Source of the DNA: Lactarius indigo
Lineage: Eukaryota; Basidiomycota; Agaricomycetes; Russulales; Russulaceae
Assembly (NCBI GenBank): GCA_025766275.1
Contig: JAFKAC010000023.1
Location: forward strand, 434,001-498,000
DNA: 64,000 nucleotides
Reading direction: 5' to 3'
In this document: positions 58,901-64,000 of the stretch, piece by piece
Numbering within the stretch: position 1 is the stretch's first letter
Layout: every line of letters begins with the position of its first letter
Translations under genes and position numbers: made by a program
Notes under the pieces: generated by a model
The model's database searches: none
Told to the model about the DNA's origin: nothing
The model's input: the letters and a program-made list of their open reading frames with translations, nothing else

Positions 58901-60010
58901 GCTGGTGTAAATGTCCTGGACTGGATGGGGGACCATCCACTGCACAGGGCATCAGAAGCCGGACGCGCTCACATAGTACAGCTGTTACTAGAGCACAACG
59001 CGGACGTCGATCTTCAAACAAAAAGGCTCTGGACTCCATTGGCTGTGGCTTCCTCCGTCGGAGACGTGGAGATATCACGGCTGCTAATCCAGCACGGGGC
59101 GAATGTGAACAGTTATAACGACGAAGATTGTACCCCACTGAATACGGCATCGATGACTGGACACTCAGGTGTTGTTCGACTCTTAATTGACAGTGGCGCA
59201 TACGTGGATGCTCCCGACGACAAAGGTCGGACTCCGTTGCATGCAGCAGCAAGCAAAGGCCATGTTGAAGTCGCGAAGGTCCTTCTAGAGAGTGGCGCGG
59301 ATTTCAATATACGTAGTGACGACGGGAAGACGGCCTTGGAAGTGGCATTCGACAAAGGGAAACTCGAAGTTGCAAACCTCCTCACTGGACACATAGCAGG
59401 TGCAATGTCTCTAGGTGGAGAGGTAGAACCATCTGCGTCAATTGTCCAACCACGAAACAAGCCCCCCGATATTATTCAGCCGGTACGGAAACGCGAAGAG
59501 AAGGTGAAACCCTCGGACGAGCAGCTCTCGCTGTACACCGCGTCAAGAGACGGACAGCTTGACATCGTACGGTCATTACTTGATCGAGGTTCGGATGTCA
59601 ACGAAATGACTAGCCTTCGCCTTGGCCGTCGCATGACCCCATTACATGCAGCATCGTCCAATGGGAACCTCGAGGTAGCAAAATTGCTGATTGAGCGCGG
59701 TGCGCACGTGGCAACGCGAAGCAGAGAAGGCTGGACCCCGCTGTTCATCGCGTCAGCATACGGAAATCTGGAGGTTGCTCGATTATTGCTCGACCACGGT
59801 GCTGATATGAACGCAAAAACGAGGTACGGGTGGACGGCGTTGCACCAGGCATCGTCGGTGGGGCGGCTCCACATTTGCTTGCTCTTGGTAGAGCGTGGTG
59901 CAGACGTAGATGTTCGAAGCGCCAGTGGGCGGACTCCAAGGCAAGTTGCGATGGCATCTGGAAACCACGGGATCGTAGAGTTCTTGTCGGGACGTGGTAA
60001 ATCGGCATAG
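55992..60010 (+). CDS. NLR2: Goodbye-NACHT-ankyrin STAND receptor (intact, 1178 aa, 10 exons)
   Basis: Exons 55992-56246, 56305-56358, 56419-56614, 56662-56814, 56867-56905, 56961-57002, 57055-57225, 57280-57304, 57356-57955 and 58009-60010 join in frame. Residues 1 to about 270 are a fungal Goodbye-type N-terminal domain (QPILDAALADYSKQVGIDLA; SGVSSGYDALVELFECLG; KLLGESEIEGVLRRLDRLTQ). The NACHT domain has a P-loop IHGKPGSGKTILM at about 300 (completed across introns), FFDFRDTQKQ, Walker B IIIDALDESP and SSRPEIDI. A winged-helix-like region follows (LPETLDETYEHTL; VSVRPLRVEELAEILAVRF), then about 11 ankyrin repeats (about 790-1160) such as GRTPLHAAASKGHVEVAKVL. Such STAND receptors act in fungal non-self recognition and programmed cell death, with ankyrins as sensor; the ligand is unknown. 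No lesion found. Confidence 0.92.
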
Positions 60011-61530
60011 AGGGCCCTTCGAGTTCTCCTGCAAATTCCAGTGGGGTATCAAATTCGGTGGTAAGGAGTACATATCGCAAGACGTACGATACAATATTTG
60101 CAAAGTACAGGTCGCTGTGTAGTGTCTTAAATGTATATGTAGTACGGATGCAGCCTTCTATCTACTCGTGGGGCTACGGTCTCATTAACTTCGCCTTCTG
60201 AAATGTCTGACTGAGTCAGTTTAGCCGACACGGAACGTACTACTTAGGTATATTTCGGGGAGATGGGTGGTGTGGAGCATGTTTGCAGTGCAATAGTATG
60301 TAGGGACAGCAAGGGCAAATTACAGCACATACATATCTGTGGGCGGGATGGTGGTGGTACTATGCTCGTGTAGGGTTGTCGTTAAATGACCACTAGAGAG
60401 AATAAAGGTACTACTAGTAGTGATACCGAGGCGCTCTTAGGTGTAAATTCACACTGCAGTCTTGTACTCGTGCACCCTTGCGTGTACCTATACACATGCT
60501 TTCTTCCATCAATAATATTGTGACCGCGGCAGCTATCGTCCGCAGAGGCGGTGAATGTCCCTGGATAGGCTGAATACTCTCCGTGGATGCGTCGAGATGG
60601 TGACCTGAGCGATTTGGGTGTTCCCCGAGTCGCTCTCCGGCAGGGGCTTGGTCAGGGGACTTGGACTGTAGTCGCGAAGAGAAATATAAGGCTAGCTGAA
60701 TAAGCCGAGGCTGTCGCCTGTGATAGAAAATTGAAACTCCTCCGAATCCCAGTGTTCTGAATTGGGAGCCGCATGCGCCGCAATGACGGAATGAAATTGA
60801 GAAAGTTTGGCATGCGTCCTCGTGGCCGCGACTTCACTTGTGAGGACACCCGGCGATTGTGCGTTTCTACACACTCCACCCATCGTCACCGTGTACTATT
60901 GCGTGTAGTTCTCAACTTGAAAGAGTCTCCTCAGGCTCTAAGGCTCCAACGAATGATCTACTGGTTACAGGTACACGGTAATTCACCTGTCTTGTCATAC
61001 ACGGCCCGCGTCACGGTGATGAGTCTCAACTTAACAAATCCTATATTTCTCTTCTTTTTACAAGTCTTTGAAAATCAGCCAATACCATCCAAATCACCCT
61101 TTATCCTTGCCCTTTATCTTACATTCCAGTTGAGAGGAAAGGAGTATGTGTGCCCTCTCACTTCAACCGTACTAACAGGACAATCTACCCTCAACGACAT
61201 GGATCGAGCATCGGCTCTGACGCATGAGTGCACTCATCGGATACCCGAACAGTCACGTCCAATAACAGCTCGTTCATGTGACTACCTCGCGGACAAATGA
61301 AACAACACAGACACTACAAGTTTCGAGTTGCCCCAGCCCGAGATCTGGTCCTGGTCAGAGGTCGGCGACTGTGGTTCACCAGGGTCTCCTTGAACCGCCT
61401 AAGAATTTCCAGATTGAGACCCGTAATTCCTATTCAGAGGATCCAAACGACATCACGGGGAGTGGCGGTGACCTTGTCGTCGAAGAAGGGCAGCTGAGTT
61501 TATTACTAGGCTTCGTCACATTGTATATGA
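60011..61530. other. 3' flank of NLR2 and intergenic region
   Basis: No recognisable gene. The open frame at 60,773-61,300 has no motif I know, with only two intron-like interruptions possible; I do not call it. Confidence 0.4.
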
Positions 61531-61810
61531 CAGTACATATTGCACATCCGAACGATCCAAACAAATTACTGAGGACAAGGCCATCGTGGTGTCAGTGGCC
61601 CCTGGTAGGAATAAAACATTGGGCGAATACCCGTACGACGACCCCCGGGCCGTGTCCTCCAAAAGCTCATCCTTCGCATGTCCCGCGCTGAGACAAGAAC
61701 TCTGCAACCTCGTGCTCTCCAGAAGACGATGCTAGTTGTCTTGGGGTCCACCCACTTGAGTCCCGAATATCCAAATCTGCACCACGCTCTACTAAGAGCG
61801 TGCAGACATC
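61530..61810 (-). pseudogene. NLR 3'-end fragment (last ankyrin repeat plus 3' flank)
   Basis: The minus strand at about 61,805-61,690 resembles the last ankyrin repeat of NLR1 (LLVERGAD, GRTPRQ, EFLS equivalents), and 61,690-61,530 resembles the NLR1 3' flank (44,515-44,640). The fragment ends abruptly at about 61,810, next to the Plavaka element's left part. Confidence 0.5.
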
Positions 61811-61984
61811 AGCAATTTGACAAAAAAGTTTCCGTTGTTTCGTTCGTTTTTGTCGTTTTCAGACGTTTTCCCAGTTTCCGGAAACTTGAAACCCAGACAC
61901 TCGGAAACCTACTCGCTCGGCCTAAATATTCATATGGGAGGTCCTGAACATCGCTAACTACCTTAAAAACTTGAATAGAAACTA
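61811..61984. other. Subterminal region of the Plavaka element
   Basis: Repeated words of the type GTTTCCG, CGTTTTC and GTTTCCGGAAAC occur between 61,827 and 61,910, as expected for subterminal transposase-binding repeats of CACTA-like elements. The exact terminus next to the NLR fragment cannot be fixed without the other end. Confidence 0.4.
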
Positions 61985-64000
61985 CTAATCCCTACCAATA
62001 AACTCGTGTGCGTGGTGATCAACATAATGGTTAACAAAAAATGAGTGGTAAGTGTCCAAAGCGTGGTAGTAATGAAAGTTCTCTGGTACCCGTGAGTCGC
62101 CATAAACGGGCAGGAGGTGTGCTGCTCGAGCAATAGAATCAACATGAATGACTTCAAGAGTGGGCTGGCCATGGCGATCGAGCTCTTGCTTCACGACCCA
62201 CATCCCTGTGTCAGGGTCACGTTCATCAGTATGGACGAACCAATTGATTAACGCGCATGAGAAATTCTTTCGCCTGTACTCGAATGAGAAGAAGAGCAAT
62301 ACCCGCCCAATTTCCATGGCCTCCATACCGGCCTGAGAATCATCGATGACAACAAAAACGGTGTCGCGACGAGGGTGGCCAAAGAAGTAGGGAGTTGATT
62401 GGATTCGCTCACGCCGCAGGCCACCTGATCCAGAAAGGTCACTAGGTGCATAGAACGTGGCGATGGCCAAGTGATGGACCTTGATCGCACCCTTAAAGGC
62501 AGGGCATTCCTCAATTCTTGACGGAGCAATCTGTTCGTCTGGGTGGGAGAACTTGTAGAGGAACTGGGTGAAGACGAGTGGAAAATTGGGCTGTTGGATG
62601 TACGTTGCAAGAGCATAGAGCTGAGACGGGTAACCACACTCTGAGAGTTCAATGTGTGAATGATGGGGCCGCTCTAAAACGATGTATACGCACGAATTCT
62701 GGATGCGAGCTGAACATCAAAGTCGGATGCGTTCTGCGATTTACCTGGAACGACTCCCTCATCTTCATCTTCAAGTTCCTCTGAATCTATTGGCACATTA
62801 GTTGCATTGTTTGTACCGAGCTCAGATGGGAACGCAAGTCCCCGCAGCACCCCACTGTCCTCAAGGCACTGATGTAGTATTGCCATCTTGTCCATGTGTG
62901 AGTTGGTCTTGAGCATCTGAGCGAGAGCGTGATATCGATTGGATCGTCGCCAAGGTTCTTTGACTGCTCGAATGTGCTTTGATTCCGTAATCGATGAGCA
63001 GAGTCCATTAGGGGAGCCAAAGAGGTGTATGGCACGGTGAAAATGCTTCAAAGCATGCTGGCGTGGAAGAGAAAGGCTTGTACGAACCCCAACCTCAATG
63101 AAGACAGCACGTAGTTGATGAAACGTCTCAACAGAGTCTCGAAGGTGTTCAAGAGATGTTGAGTTAATGGCATTTCGGCGGGCTATGTAACATGCATCCA
63201 TGAACGCTGCAATGCACCGGACCATCACAGATGGGATGTAGCCAGCAATTGCGGCAAGAAAAACCTTTAACAGTATGGTTAGTATGACTGATCTGAGTCC
63301 AATATCATATCACGGCGTGCACATACCTTCATCAATGCTTTTGAGTCATCGCCCGTCCACTGCTGGTAATCACGCCCGTCTTTGAACCGGCGAAGACCAG
63401 GGAACGGGGGGACGGCCGAGATCCTATTGTCAGATGATTTATGAGCCGTGAAGTAAGGAAGAAAAGACGTACCGGTGATCAACATCTTCGATGATTTCCA
63501 ACGCTACCTTCTCTCTATGTGCCAGGTGTAGATACTCTACCACCCATTCAACGAGGTGGTCCTTGAATACTCCTTTGATCAGCTGGTGGAGGAGATCCGG
63601 TGCGAGCAGTTCATGGATGTCGGCGCGTGGAAATGAATATGTGAATGGCTGCCAGGTGCGTTATCAGACCACAGTGTCGGAGTGAAGACATAATACGCAC
63701 CACAATGTTGTGCCGAAGACCAAAATCGTCCCAGAGGACAGTCGGGTCAAACATCTTGATAAGGAGGTCAGTTTTCGTGTGTGAGCGTTGATGACTCCCT
63801 GAGCCGTCAAGGTCAGCTGGCAATGCATCACATCTTACATAAGAAAGGGTCAGTGACGCTTGTAAAGAGATCCCCGCACTTACTTTGGACACCATTTAGA
63901 TACAGTACCGGCAAGCCAGACTTGTTCAGGATAGTCTGCGATGTATGGCCCAAGACCAAAAATCACGCGGCGAAAGTGCCCATTGGGGCATTTCATGACT
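61985..64000 (-). CDS. Plavaka-type transposase, C-terminal part (runs off the window)
   Basis: Minus-strand exons read, from the window edge: KCPNGHFRRVIFGLGPYIAD and EQVWLAGTVSKW; KMFDPTVLWDDFGLRHNIV; ELLAPDLLHQLIKGVFKDHL; ISAVPPFPGLRRFKDGRDYQ and QWTGDDSKALMK. A long exon follows (MVRCIAAFMDACYIARR; LPRQHALKHFHRAIHLFGSP; LCSSITESKHIRAVKEPWRR). The last exon starts GYPSQLYALATYIQQP and ends with VDHHAHEFIGRD at 61985. Order and motifs are those of Plavaka transposases, CACTA-related DNA transposons of Agaricomycetes, with the DUF6830-like end. All visible exons are open, so the element may be young. The N terminus and right end are outside the window. Confidence 0.88.

Noticed and set aside
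60773..61300. 175-codon open frame downstream of NLR2
   Set aside because: No recognisable domain, and it lies in the 3' flank of the receptor; coding status cannot be supported.
1..64000. tRNA, rRNA or other structured RNA genes
   Set aside because: I scanned for tRNA T-arm words and rRNA-like conserved blocks and found none I could support; a covariance-model search would be needed to exclude them.

Overview
This is nuclear DNA of a filamentous basidiomycete, most likely an agaricomycete close to the Polyporales. The evidence is dense GT-AG introns of about 45-65 nt (with a few longer exceptions), Goodbye-NACHT-ankyrin receptor genes, fungal SLATT proteins, a DUF6532 relic, a secreted sedolisin, and Plavaka and Tc1/mariner transposons. 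All calls were made by reading; no database search was run. Coordinates of spliced genes span first to last codon, and the exon limits I worked out are given in the evidence.

Left arm, 1-23.9 kb: a tandem family of proline-rich SLATT (two-membrane-helix effector-like) genes. Two units of about 3.2 kb carry copies A (1473-2849, frameshifted) and B (4669-6068, intact), and the window opens in the 3' flank of an earlier copy. Three longer and more diverged units carry C (9797-11108, several frameshifts), D (14184-15459, readable if it uses a shifted splice donor) and E (19874-21213, intact). The spacers are themselves repeated and contain no convincing gene.

23,864-28,089: a complete 4226-bp Tc1/mariner-type transposon with 27-bp terminal inverted repeats and a TA target duplication. 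It carries an intact DD34E transposase (minus) and, converging on it, a second intact gene for a 649-aa protein of unknown function. It sits in a further SLATT-unit relic whose other half continues at 28.1-28.8 kb, and the D unit preserves the matching empty site.

Middle, 30-42.3 kb: a G-protein gamma subunit gene (30,407-30,848, minus), a decayed DUF6532 gene, a cluster of gene fragments (NLR, NC2-alpha-like histone fold, cytochrome-b5-like MAPR, an unidentified sequence, NLR 5' end), an intact sedolisin (36,487-39,163, minus), and a five-exon gene encoding only the first 372 residues of the TOR kinase HEAT region.

Right arm, 44.6-64 kb: two Goodbye-NACHT-ankyrin receptors in divergent orientation. 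NLR1 (minus) is broken by a stop and a frameshift; NLR2 (plus, 10 exons, 1178 aa) is intact. Between them lie MAPR and NC2-alpha relics in divergent order, interrupted by two 1262-bp non-autonomous mariner elements. The fragment cluster at 33.4-36.1 kb is an inverted, deleted copy of this receptor-flanked block. The right edge holds the 3' part of a Plavaka transposase next to another ankyrin fragment.

Taken together this looks like a birth-and-death island of putative self/non-self recognition genes (SLATT array plus NLRs) kept in flux by transposons. A functional link between the SLATT and NLR genes is inference from proximity only.
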